This document shows positions 1 through 12,200 of a stretch of 21,099 nt of DNA, piece by piece. The notes beneath the pieces were generated by a model, which worked only from the letters and a program-made list of their open reading frames with translations, was not told the DNA's origin and made no database searches. The first letter of the stretch is position 1; each line of letters begins with the position of its first letter. The translations under genes were made by a program, and so were the position numbers. Origin of the DNA: Phallusia fumigata (lineage: Eukaryota > Chordata > Ascidiacea > Phlebobranchia > Ascidiidae). Where the stretch lies: contig QXVZ01021018.1 of assembly GCA_008931825.1 (NCBI GenBank), forward strand, positions 2,961 through 24,059, written 5' to 3'.

Positions 1-79
1 TATGGTTCACGGCTTTACCAACAAAAACATTACTGAAACACTGTTAACGGTTTATTTCGTAACATTCCACACATCTCAC

Positions 80-251
80 CGATCTAAACCTGACACTAGA
101 TGACTTCTGGTAAGGGTCATCGGATAAGTTGAACTTGCGGTCAGGTGGAATTGGTGTCGGGGTATTCTGTGTGGATTTCATGGAACTAACTGTGTCTGAC
201 CATGCGCTAGACTTCTCAATGCGAATGTCAGAAATGCTGCTGAACACTGAT
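80..251 (-). CDS. DNAH5/8-like: Exon 36: linker, divergent end
   Basis: Residues 1649–1705. SVFSSISDIRIEKSSAWSDT continues the H--NVFDNI--V-F block. The remainder (around STQNTPTPIPPDRKF) is Ser/Pro-rich and does not show the family's expected E-V-L--PV-A-G-VE-WL sequence. The donor GTGAGA at 79–74 gives a phase-0 end. The next exon is off the left edge. Confidence 0.85.
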
Positions 252-3200
252 CTATGGAAATAAGTTTGTTTAGTTTAGAATTGGTATCATGTCGACAGTA
301 TAAAAAATGATTTACAACGTTGTAAAAAAGAAATAACCATTACTCAGGAATTTCAGACTTGCCAGAGAAATATTATTTAGTGAATATGTTGCAATGCAAA
401 CGTTTATGGACTGATGATAGCAACAGTTGTTGTGCAAACGTTTGTATTGGAATGTATTTACTACAGTTTTGTCAAAATGTTTTCAATACTGAATACGTGG
501 TACTTGTGTTAAATAGGTAATAATCATAACGAAACCACATGAATAATGGCAAATTGTTGTGGCATTTATTCATGTTGTTAGTTTGTGTATTAACGAAGTT
601 GATTTAAAAACAGTTTTGGGAATTTTGAAACAATAGTATTACAATACATACTAGTATCTAAATACTTTATCAGTTGTAAGAGTTTCCTAATATACTGATG
701 TAACATACTTATTAGGAACTCAATTTTTGATGTTGGAATTTTAGCTTTGAAAATCGGTTAAAGATGTACTTGCAATAAAAAAAGTTGGGGACAACTGACT
801 TAAGTTTTTACTCAGCAAATCTTACCTCAGATGAGGGCGGATTGAGTCGAGTTCGTTTGGTCGCGAGAGGAGAGCCAGGAGCGACGGATCAGTGAGAAAA
901 TAAAATCTTGGACAAACCGATCGCTTCTTGTCCAAATACTGGGTCAGGCATTTGAAACAAATTTCCAGTTCTTCCTGCATGTGACGTAATACAACACCTT
1001 TTGGTACTTCCCCTGAAACAGGAATAATATTGTAGTATTTAACAGATATATTGTCGCAAAGTTTAAATTGGTTTTAAAAGATGAACTTTTAGTGTTTGGG
1101 GAATTTTGAGTAATCACCGCAGAACATTTTAACAAATAAGGACTTGGTTTCGGATGATTATACGTTAGTCATTAATTTTTAGTTCCTTTTGTGTTTAATT
1201 TTTTTTTAACTTCGGGGGTCAAGTTTTCTTTGTTCAAATTTGAGCATCGCTGGTTGGTTAAATAGTTAAACTGTGCTTCTCCAATTTTTCGTTTTTAGTT
1301 TCTAAGGGCGTCGGGGATGTTCCACGAATATATATTCATTTTGTTTTTGTGTCAATAGATACAACTTTAATAATAAGTGTATTTACTAAATTCTTATCGC
1401 TGGTGCGTCGAAAGTCCAAGCAACTTTTCCAAAGGCGCTGCACCGAAAAAAGTTGGAAAATACTGGTTCAACAGACGATTGGGTGGATGTGGGTCATTGC
1501 TGCCTGACTTATTAACCGTCGACTTTCCAACAAGTTGTAAGCACTATTAGTTTTAATACATACCTCCGTAGCAACACTGCAGGATGTTCTTTGTGTCGAA
1601 CGCTCTCCGTACAAGTCGCACATAACTCTTGTCCACCATAGAAAAGCGTTTCGCTTCCTGTAAATGAAAGAATACCTTTTTACACTTCGTCATAATAATG
1701 TAAAACATCATCAATAAAGCTGCTTCAATTAAGGGTTGGTATGGGTCCTCTAAGATGTCCAAGTGGCTAATGCTTTGTGCTCGTAAGGTTGTTGGTTCTA
1801 ATCCTGTCGCGGTCGTTTGTGTTTCTTGGTCTGAGAAACACAAGCAGCATTGCTCCAATAAAGTGGAACCTTATGGGTTGACTCCAATTGAAGTCATTAA
1901 CTTAGCAAAAAAAACAAATAACAAATGATCCAGCGGAACTTCAATAAGGCAAGTAGCTCGAAGGAGGACTGATCATGAGCACCATGCATTCAGGCGTTAT
2001 TCCGCTCACCGAAGGTAAGAATGAAAACAAACAAACATGGCTTGGCTGGCAGTTGATAAAAGAATAACAAAACCATTATCGACGTCATAATTTTAACAGT
2101 TACGTCACAGACCTGGGGTAATTCTTTGGCGTTGACGTGATCAGAGAAGACAGCTTCGAGATCGAGCCAGAGATCTTGAGTTTCCAACCAAAGATCCAAA
2201 ACTTCACCCACACCTTTCAACTTCTCTGCCCACGAAGCCGCCTCTTCGCGTAGAGGACCTGAAGAAGATGAATTTGACAGAGGAATTTTATCAATGAGTG
2301 TGACAGAGGAATTGTCTTTATCAAGGATTTGTAACCTTTACTTTGTAATGGAGATACTTGACTTGGACACAGGTAATTAATCAATAATCTTACAAACAAG
2401 AAGTGTACAGTCGGCCATGCAATATTGCAGAAGTTCAAACAAAGCGTTTTTAAAAGTAAAAAAACAAAGCTACGACCATTAGGCCACCGAAGTGATTGGA
2501 GGTTAACAAGATTAACAAAGTGGCTTGAAAGCAGTTCAATAAATTTCTAGACTAACACATAGGCATTGATCGAAGAAAACTATTTTAAAATAAAGCTACG
2601 CTCAGAACTTACCGATATGTTTGGAGGTCAACATATTGGCGAGAAGAGCTTGTGCATCCTCCAGCTGCTCCAGGAGCCGCTCCGAGTCCTCTTTTACCAG
2701 GAGGACGGGTCCTCTCCTCTTGTAGTTGTCAAAAGTGAGGACCTGCTCCGTCCATTCCTCCTCCACTCCCCTCATCTTCACCTCCAGCTCCAGCTCCTTG
2801 CTCGCGGAGATTGCGATGTCCTTGATCTCGTTCTTATGTCTGGATGTGAAGAGATGAGGAGGACAAAATAGCATTAGGAGCAGATAAACCTTTAACAATT
2901 TTAAACACTTGAAAGACTCGTAACAAATCGTTTTTTGAATAGTTTTGGTGTTGTGTTATTTGAAAATTTAAACACTTTTGGTACTGTTAGTCGACATCTG
3001 GGATATTTAACATATTTTTAGTTTACTGCTTTACTCTGGTTTGTATTTGTTCCGCGTGCTCGACTAATTTTTTCGTTTTTTCTACAGTTTTCAATTTTCC
3101 TCTTCGCTTTTATCTCAAATCTTTACAAAAGAGGGAATCTGGGACTAGTAAACCCCAGTGGTTATTCATGCCTACTTGACACAAGCAGTTTTTTCAATCA

Positions 3201-6200
3201 GCAGAAAATAAACGATTGATATTTTGGTTATCCCCAAACACAATAATAGTTCACCGTGTTGGAACATTTGAAAATTTCTCAGGCGTAATTTGCCACCGAT
3301 GCTTGATTTATCAAAAAATCTTGAGGTTTACTGACACAACTTGTGTCGTAGACAAACAAAATGTAAAAAATCAAACGTTTGCTTACTTGAGCAGCCCAAT
3401 ATCAAGCAGGTGACCAAGTTTAAACAGGTTTGCTTCAAGCTGAAACTTGCTGTTGGTTACAGCCATCACTTGCAGCCAATGTCTGTTCCGAATTTCCTGT
3501 TCAGAATGATGTAAGTTTAAAACCCCAGAAATAAATTTTAAAAGTTCCGAATTAGTCTGAGCGTTTAGAGCAGTGTTTCCCTACATGTTGTACGCAAGTA
3601 CTTCTCGCGCAACAAATTGAACTGTGTTTTACGTTGCATTGATACTATTCTATTCAGAAAGGAAAATAGTTATCTGGTCGGAATTACTTTTTCTTGAACT
3701 AAGTGGTCTAGTGCGTTACCTTCAAGTTGAACACAACCACAAAAAGGTTGGAACCACTGGTTTAAAATGAGCAATGTTTGTTACTTCAACAGATATCATT
3801 ATCGTCCATTGTTGTTTCCATTTTTGTTTACTTTACATGTTTTTATCCAAAGCATTTTCTTGTGATTTTGTGCTGTTTTACGCTTTGTGTTTTAGAAATT
3901 GACGTGTATAAGACAAAAAAATAGACAAGATGTTTTGACAATCGTTAATTTACTGATAAAAATATAAGCAAAGAAATTTTTGCAATGCAATGTGTCACCA
4001 AATACAAGCTCTCTGGCAGTTATGTTTTTCAATTTAGCCACTTTCAAGTTCTTGTTTTATGTTCCTTAAAAATACAAGTTCTAACTGCAACAACTTACTG
4101 GTATTGTGATGTCTTTGAACTTGCCCTGCAAAAAACAAAAGTAATAATAACCGCTACAAGACAACAACACACAAAATAATGACCGCTACAAGACAACAAC
4201 ACAACCAACCTTTCTTGCAAGTCTATGTAGCAAAGGCAGAACATCAAGATACGTGTTGATCGATTGCTTCATCTCAGTGTATGCGTCCCATTCTTTAAGT
4301 TTACTGGGAAGGTTCAAGCATTCTTCCCAATATTCCTGCACCTTTGTATCAAATAGCATTTTATAAATCTCTATTCCTTTTTTTGTCACATTACCAGCTA
4401 AATGCTTTAATGGCGTTTAATTTCTCATTTGCACCTTGGCCGTTTAGGAAACAAGTTAGGATCTTAATCTCTTCTATTTAAGCATTTAAATTTTATGCCT
4501 AAAGATAAAAAACAAATAAAAACCTTTTTATGTGCAAAAGATTTTTTGAACGTAATGTAAATAAATTAATGCCCAGGTTAGAGGAAAGTAAATGTTGTAA
4601 CGCTGCTCACTACATCAGTTGTAAGCTACATCTTTTTTTTAAATGTCGAAAGTTTTACAGATAGAAAACTCTTGGTTACAAAAATGGACCTTTTTTGTAA
4701 CGCAAGCGAAATGGTCAAACACAAAAGATAAAAAATTAGTTTGAGTGTAAATTTATGATTTGTTAGGAACCATTAATTTACAATAACATTAAGCTTAACA
4801 TCTTTGCAACTTAAAAGATGTGTTACGGAATTTGGCAGAACTTCGTATTAAATTACAAACAAACACAATTACAAATGTTAGAATTCTAATACTACAGCAG
4901 TTGTAACAAATGTTAGAGCGAATATTGTATACCTCGGGTGGTCAGTCTCAAGAAAAACCTTGATTTAATGAAAACTGTGGTTAAAAGATCACTTGTAATT
5001 ACAACACAAATAGATGTAGTATCCGATCTAACATGTTTTTAAATTTCGTAGATTTCGAACATGTTAGGTCAATTTATCATTTACGGTTAAAAAGAAATTC
5101 GAATAAAAACACTTTTTGCTTGACAAACATTTCCATAGGACACATAAAAGTTTAACCTTGATCATATGAGAAAAAAAGCTTAAAAAGTTTGTGGATTTGT
5201 AAAGTTAAGAAAACTTGGATTTTAAACCTCTTTAAAACACACCAAAAAACAATAAATTACCACAAAAATAATCTCCCACAATTTGCCACATCCTACCACA
5301 TACTTCAGTTGTAGCCGCATGGAGGTCCACTCCCTCCCACAAGGTATCGCGAAACTTCCGGTCAAACGCGATGAACTTCTGAAACAATCCGTACAACATC
5401 CCGAGCAGCTTCAGCTCCTCTCCAGTCTTGTCAAGCTCCAGGAAAGGTTTTGCCGGGATCCCGAAAAGTCGTTGCACAGAGTCGAGGGTTTTTCGCTTGG
5501 CGTCGTATAATGTGTACCTGAGAAATTCAAGCCCACATTTGTATCACTTTGTAGTTATCTCGTTATAGATCAAGTTATTTTTTACCGAGAACTCTTATAT
5601 CTACTAAAAACACGAGACCTAAAAAAATAGGTATGACCAGACTTACCCAGTGGCTTAACACAAAACATAACTGCCAGAGGAGCTTGTAAGTAGTGAATCA
5701 CGAACATTGCAACGTATTTACTTTGTACAAGATCTCTGGCACTTATGTTTTAATTGGGCAGTGCAAACTAGTTTTTGACTTTGCCCAATGAAATGGTCGA
5801 GAAATGGGAACTTGAATGCTCAAAAACGAAAAAGCCAACTGTTGGTCATTAACATTAGCCCCCAAAAAAAGTAGAATACATTGTTGTGATAAAGAAAAAG
5901 CTGTCAACAAAGGCACACAATTCAAGGTTTTAAATAGTTTCAATAAGAAGATACAAGCCAGTACTTGAGTGTAACACTTTCTACGTTTCCTGATGATGAC
6001 AACAACGTTTGTCGAAACGTAGAAAATGTTTTACACACAAGTACTGGCTTGTACATCCTCATTGTGAAAAATGCTGTTGGTCTTTCATTGTCACAAATCA
6101 CAAGCCCATTTGTCCACTTTCCGGAACTGTCAGCCACACCTTACCTGTTCTGGAAATCATGGAGTCTCTGTACCGCCTCCGCTGGCCGCACACCCGGAAC

Positions 6201-9200
6201 CGCAGGGCCCTGAGCGTCAAAAGCATTCCGGAACTGAATAACTTCGACGACAAACGTCTTCAGTTGTTTGTCCAGCTCTTGTTCGAATGACGTACGCCTT
6301 TCTTTTACCAGGGTCTGGCCAAGTTCGTCAGCAATTCTCACTAAATCTGCCCAGTTTTGACGAAGACTCTCAACCTACATAACATTTTATGTTTTGAGGA
6401 AAACATGACATGGACTTAAAGAACCTAGCAAATACAGTAACAACATAACAGGCTGCTCCAGGCAATTATGCAAGCTTACACCCTGACTTCATGTTGTTAA
6501 TTGGCAATTTATCTACTTCAAGTAAATACCAACAAAAGTTAATTCCAAAAAGGTGCATGACGTTTATTTAAAACATACCTACCAGAGAGTTTGTATGTAG
6601 TGAATACATTGTAATGCAAACGTTTCAACAACCGCTGTTGTCATAGTAGATGATTTTGCAGTGATAATGACAACAGCGATTGTTGAAGCGTTTGCATTAC
6701 AATGTTTTCACTATATACAAGTTCTCTGGCAGTTATATTTTCAATGCCTTGGTGGTGCAGCTACGGTTTACCTGTTGCAGTTCAGCCCTTGCAAGACGGA
6801 GATCGTAAGACCTCAGTTTGTCGTACATGTTTTCAATCGGGAGATAAACGCTGTCGATCTTGTTCTCCATGTCATGAATCTCCTCTAGAAGTCCGAGCGT
6901 CCCGTTCAGCTGGTCGAGTGTCGTCACCTGCCGAAGTTACGTCATAACCATGTGATGTCATGATACGGAAACTCAGTTCGATGCGACGCCTTTGGTAAAG
7001 TTGATTGAACTTTCGACGCACCAGCGATAAAAAATTATTTACAACGCTTATTATCAAAGTATATGTATTGATAAAAAAAGAAAGAACTATATTCATAAAA
7101 TATCCGATGCTCTAGGAAAATTAAATGCACTAAACCTGTGGGAGGGATTTTAAAGGTTAAGAGGGGGAATTTCACTTTATAGTTAAGTATTCATGAAAAG
7201 TGTTGCATTTCTTTTTGGGTAGACCAGTGGTTCCAAACCTTTTATGATAACTTTATATCACTTCTTGTCTTGTATGGAAGGTATGAAAAGTTTTAAAATG
7301 TGCAATAGGGAAAAATACGCCGAAACGGTTGGAAACCACGGAGTTATGGCAACTTACAGGGGCGGAGAGACGATTCTGCACGTTAAATCTGTATTGATAA
7401 ACACTGTCGAGCTTCTTTTTTGCGTCCTCGTGTAAAACCTGATAGAAGGATAATTCTTTGTTTTATGTTTGAATAAGTTGGAAACACAAGGCACAGACTT
7501 AAAAATAGATTAATAAAAAGAAAAACTTCAAAACATAATTTACAACACAACATTTTTCGTTCAAATCTGTTTCAATTTTTGTTTAGTCTTGACGCGCTTT
7601 GAGTAATAAGACGTCGAAGCGTCGGTAAGCAAAAATACATTTACCAGAAGGCTTCATAAATCTGTATAACATTTAATGAATTTTTTTACAAAGTTAATTT
7701 TTTGTACCATAGCATATTGGGTTTTCCAAGCAGCAGCAAGCCCCTGCAGAGCGTCTCTGGTTGGGGTTGGTTTTAATATCACAGATCCAGCAGCCAGCTC
7801 GCTTGGTATGGACGAAATCTTCTTCTCAACATCAAGCAAGTATTCCACCTACGTCGGAAGACCATTAGTACGGACAGGTGATGAAGTGGAAATTTTATAG
7901 GTGCCGGAGCTCTGTTGGAGGTGCTGGAGGTTTCTACATAAGCCTATTACTCTTTGCCTTTCCTCAACCCCAATGACTCATCATTCACTTGTAAAGGTCG
8001 ACTGAGCCCCACACGCTCCTGCTACACTACACCCCTGAGTACAGGTATCCGTACATTCATTAGGTGTGGAAAGTTGCTCGTTTATATGATACAAGGTCCA
8101 GGTAATTTTTTGGAAAGTTTTGCTCATCTCGCAGTTACACAGGCGTTAGCTTCGACGCCTATCCAGGTCGTTTTCCACAGTGTATAAGCTTGAACGTCCC
8201 TATTGGGGCGCACGTCAGGATTATCGATATCATAGCCAGGCTAGAAAAATCTAACCTACGGTGAGGTTCGAACTCGCGACCCCAGGCAGATGAGCACAAA
8301 CTTCCAAGCTACTGGAAGTTGGGATTTAGCTGGCTGATTTAAAAAATAAGACTTTAACCTCTTTTCTAATAGCCGACATATCGGGGTCCGATGCCATAAA
8401 GTTTGTGTAACTTCGTTGCATGTCGTCTCTCCACAGGAAGTTGTACTGCGACAAGCGGTGAATATATTGACGTACACTGGCCTTTAAACCTGAAAAAATG
8501 ACACGTTTAATAACGGGTTCATTGACGGTGTAGCTACAGCGCATTCAACCTCGATCCACCAACTGCGCCCTTCACTTTCTTCGCCTCTTAACGTCTTAAC
8601 GTTGCGCAGCTATTTCCGGCTTGGTGATTGTTTTAGTGAAATTGTGTCGCTATGTTATATTTCACCAACCGAAATAAACTTAACTCAACCCGTGTTTACA
8701 CAGTTAGTAGGTTTGCCGACGGCCGGCAGACATTTGAAAACCGGTATTTGACGGGCAACATTTTCTAATGGATATACGTATCCAACTTCTTTTACTAATC
8801 TGACCTTTAGTTGCCGAGGCAAGAGCAGCCCGATGAATAGCGACGGTCTCATCCATTAAAATACTTGACTCAAAGTTGTGGTTTTTATTCGGACCACCCC
8901 ACCACACCAGCCCTGTGGACAGTAAAACTTAGATTAAAGGAAATTTATCAGTTAAAAGGCTCCACTGAATAAACAGATTGAGAACCACTGTTTTATGGTG
9001 TGACAATCTTAACATTGTCTACTGCACTATCACTTCACAAACAACGCATTTTGAAGGTTTTAGCTCCTACTGTTCGAAATATCACCTCTGGTTGCCATGG
9101 TAATGGACTCCACCATCTCATCCACTGCTCCCTGGACTTCGGACAGAGGAGGATCAAGAACTATGTCAGGGATGCGGAATCTGTTGGGATACGAATCTCT

Positions 9201-12200
9201 TATAGTTCGTCAGTCTCTTAGAATTCTATAGATTCTATTTGAATAAGGGACTGTCGGTGCCCATACCGACGAAATATCTTTTCAAAACACGATTGTTGGT
9301 TGATTTTGTGTCAGAAGCAGGTTTTAATTCAGTTTAATGCTAGAGATCCCCGTAAACTTACAGACGACAACAAACAAATTAGTTACTTGATTTTAACGAA
9401 GAATTTCAGGCTTCCCTCCTGGTTTGTGTCCACGGTCGATTCCTCCCACCAGGAGGCGGTAGAGATGAATGAGAGTGACGAATCAGTGCGGACAATATCG
9501 GAACTAATTTGATGAAAAACAAAGATGCATCAAAAAACTGTCGCTAATGTTTTGCCAAAACATTATATGGTATTAGGAACGCAATGTAAGGTGCAAAATG
9601 TTGTCATTAAGAAGATACAAGCCTTCATCTGTTCCTTAAATGTGTTGTTTTACTTGTGTATTCACGAATTTGCTAAGATAGGAGCGTTTGGTTGCTGTTA
9701 GCAAAAAAGTTCAAGTACATTTAATGTTCGTGTTTGGGATTTCTACTGTCCCTCAGTGGAAGCAGAACTTATTTTTTGGAATCTAGAAACGAAACTAGTG
9801 AGAATTTTTAGATACTTTGTTGACAATTTAACTTAGTTTACAAGATCCCTAGAATTATCTCGCACCCCCTTCCTAATCACTCCTTTATTCGCCTCCTCAT
9901 GATAGCAAACACTCCATTGGTCCCGTTGAAAACTACAGGATTAGGACAAATACCAGTAAAAATGTTAAATAATTCACAAGGCCCGTACGATTTTAAGTTC
10001 GAGTAGCGCACATTAATTAATAGTCAGTACCTTGATAGAGAACTGCCTGGTCTTGAATAGTTGAAGTCGACGTTGTGATCGCCAACTTTCGTTCCCATCG
10101 CCGATGTGAGAGTGGTGAAGGATTGGCACACACTGTGCAGGACACTTTTGTATGTCAGCTTACTGTAGTGGTCTGGAACAAGCGAAAACAACAATGAACT
10201 AACAAGCAAATAGGCAAATTTTAATTCCTTCAAATAAATGCGCTGAACAGGCCCATATCGGTTTTTGTTATGATATATTTATCTATTTTCCGAAAAACAA
10301 AAGCAGCTTGACTGCACAAAGCTTGCTGGTAAACCCGCTTTAACATGAATCGCATGGAAATTGGCAAAATCAAACCACTTTTGGTTCGTTTTCATAGCGT
10401 TTGCACGACTGACCTTAACCCCGTGGTCATCAAACTGTTCGTTGCGACCTCCCAGTGCGCCGTTTTTTACTTTCTAAGAGGTCGGGAATTTTTCACAAAA
10501 ATAATTATTTTTGTTTTTGTATCAATAAATACAATTTTAATAATAAGCGTTTTTCTTAAATTCTTATCGCTGGTGCGTCGAAAGTTTAACCAACTTTTCC
10601 AAAGGCGTCGCATCAAAAAAGCTTTAGAAACACTTCCTTTAACCAACCGACCTACTGGTAGCTTGCCCCCAACATAAATCAAACCTAAGTACCCTTACCA
10701 TAAAAACCACAAGTTGCCACAAATAGCCACAAACACATAAGGCACGTCAAACTCTTCTTACCCAGTATTCTTTCCACGCTTGCCTCTTCAGCCTCGAAGA
10801 GTTGTTTCGAGGACTCCGTGCTGCCCCCAGTGGATGTAGAACCGCTACCAGCTCTCACATTCTTTCGACCTTTCTTCGTGTTTGTACTTTTCGCAGCTGT
10901 AACTAGATGACAAACTTGGTAGTTCGACCATTTTGCTCACGCATTGAGTCATTTACAGGAATTGGACTATTCTCACACAGTAAAGTTAGGCCCTACAATA
11001 CAAAATTCTTTCAGGCTGTACAAACCCATTTGTGGCCCCAAATACGCGAAGTTATTTGGAATAAATTGTGTCTACTCGAAACGTTTGCGAAAATTATTCA
11101 CCATATACTCTCCAGTAGTTGTTTTTTTAATTAAGTTTTCTCTATAGTCACCATCATAGCTCAATTTTAATATTGTTTTAATAGTAAAGCCAAAAGTATA
11201 ATAACTTCAATTCGTAACGTTTGTGTCAGGCAAGGGTTAACTATGCATTAGTTTAGTATGATTCAGCTGGAACGCATTTTGCACATTAACACTATTAGAC
11301 AATCGATAGATGCGCGTTCAACATCCACCAAATGTCTTCTAAACCTATTAGCGCCTCATAACATCTTAACGTTGCGCAGCTATTTCAAGCCTGGTGATTG
11401 TTTTAGTGCAATTGTGTCGCTATGATTTCTTTAACCAAAAAAATCCACTCCACTCAGAACACTTACAATGTTCGGCGCTGTTTACTCTGCTGCTCGACAA
11501 GATCATGACGATATCCTGTATAGCGCCCTCTATCAGCGAAACGCTCTCCTGCAACTGGAGACCACGTTCTGAAATGCACTTGTTCATTTCCTGCAAACAA
11601 AACGTAGCAAGATGTTGTTTCAGTATTGTAAGCGAAAGATACAATGAAAGAGGCCAGTACTTTTGTGTACAACAAATTTTCTACTTTTCCTGATGACAAG
11701 TGTTTGTCGAAACGTGAAATAAGTACTGTCTTTCTCTTTAGGCTTACTAATGATATGCTAAAAATTTACAATAAATATTATAGTCTAAAAGTTTATCAAC
11801 TGTAAGAACTTAGTTTATTTTCATTATATGCTGAATTAGCACTTTATTTACAAATTTAATTCCCGTTGAGGGGATTTTAGAATTGAAACGAGTCTATGAA
11901 AAAAAATGTAGAGAAAAAATGTAGAGACTGTTATACACCTCAGGAAAGTTCAATTACAACGCTAAACAACCTTCATTGTTACCTGAAGTAATTCTGGAAT
12001 TTCCCACGTCTTTCCGAGAACAAATTCGTCATCAAACAACATCAGTTCGTGGATGGAGAGAATTTCTTGATCGATTTTCTTCTCAACCACATCACTCACT
12101 TTCGTCACTATTCCCTGAAGACGTTGTGTTGTTGATCTGATGGAAAACTTAAAGTTTTAATTGAAATAAAATATGGAAGAAACCTCAGTGGGTAGTGTGA

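Noticed and set aside
5283..5303. Extension of exon 29 through the longer open frame
   Set aside because: The family match ends at the GTATGT donor, and the join to exon 30 restores the conserved sequence in phase.
5990..6017. A self-cleaving hammerhead ribozyme (CTGATGA...GAAA)
   Set aside because: The flanks pair with each other as one hairpin, I found no stem III with a cleavage-site triplet, and the second copy changes the core spacing. The resemblance is only superficial.
6009..6290. A 93-codon plus-strand protein gene
   Set aside because: It crosses the hairpin element and is antisense to the conserved linker exon 28.
10345..10677. A 110-codon plus-strand protein gene
   Set aside because: It lies over the hAT-like MITE. 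The same sequence is interrupted in the other copies, and no protein motif is seen.
11394..11693. A 99-codon plus-strand protein gene
   Set aside because: It is antisense to exon 18 and runs into the decayed hairpin element.
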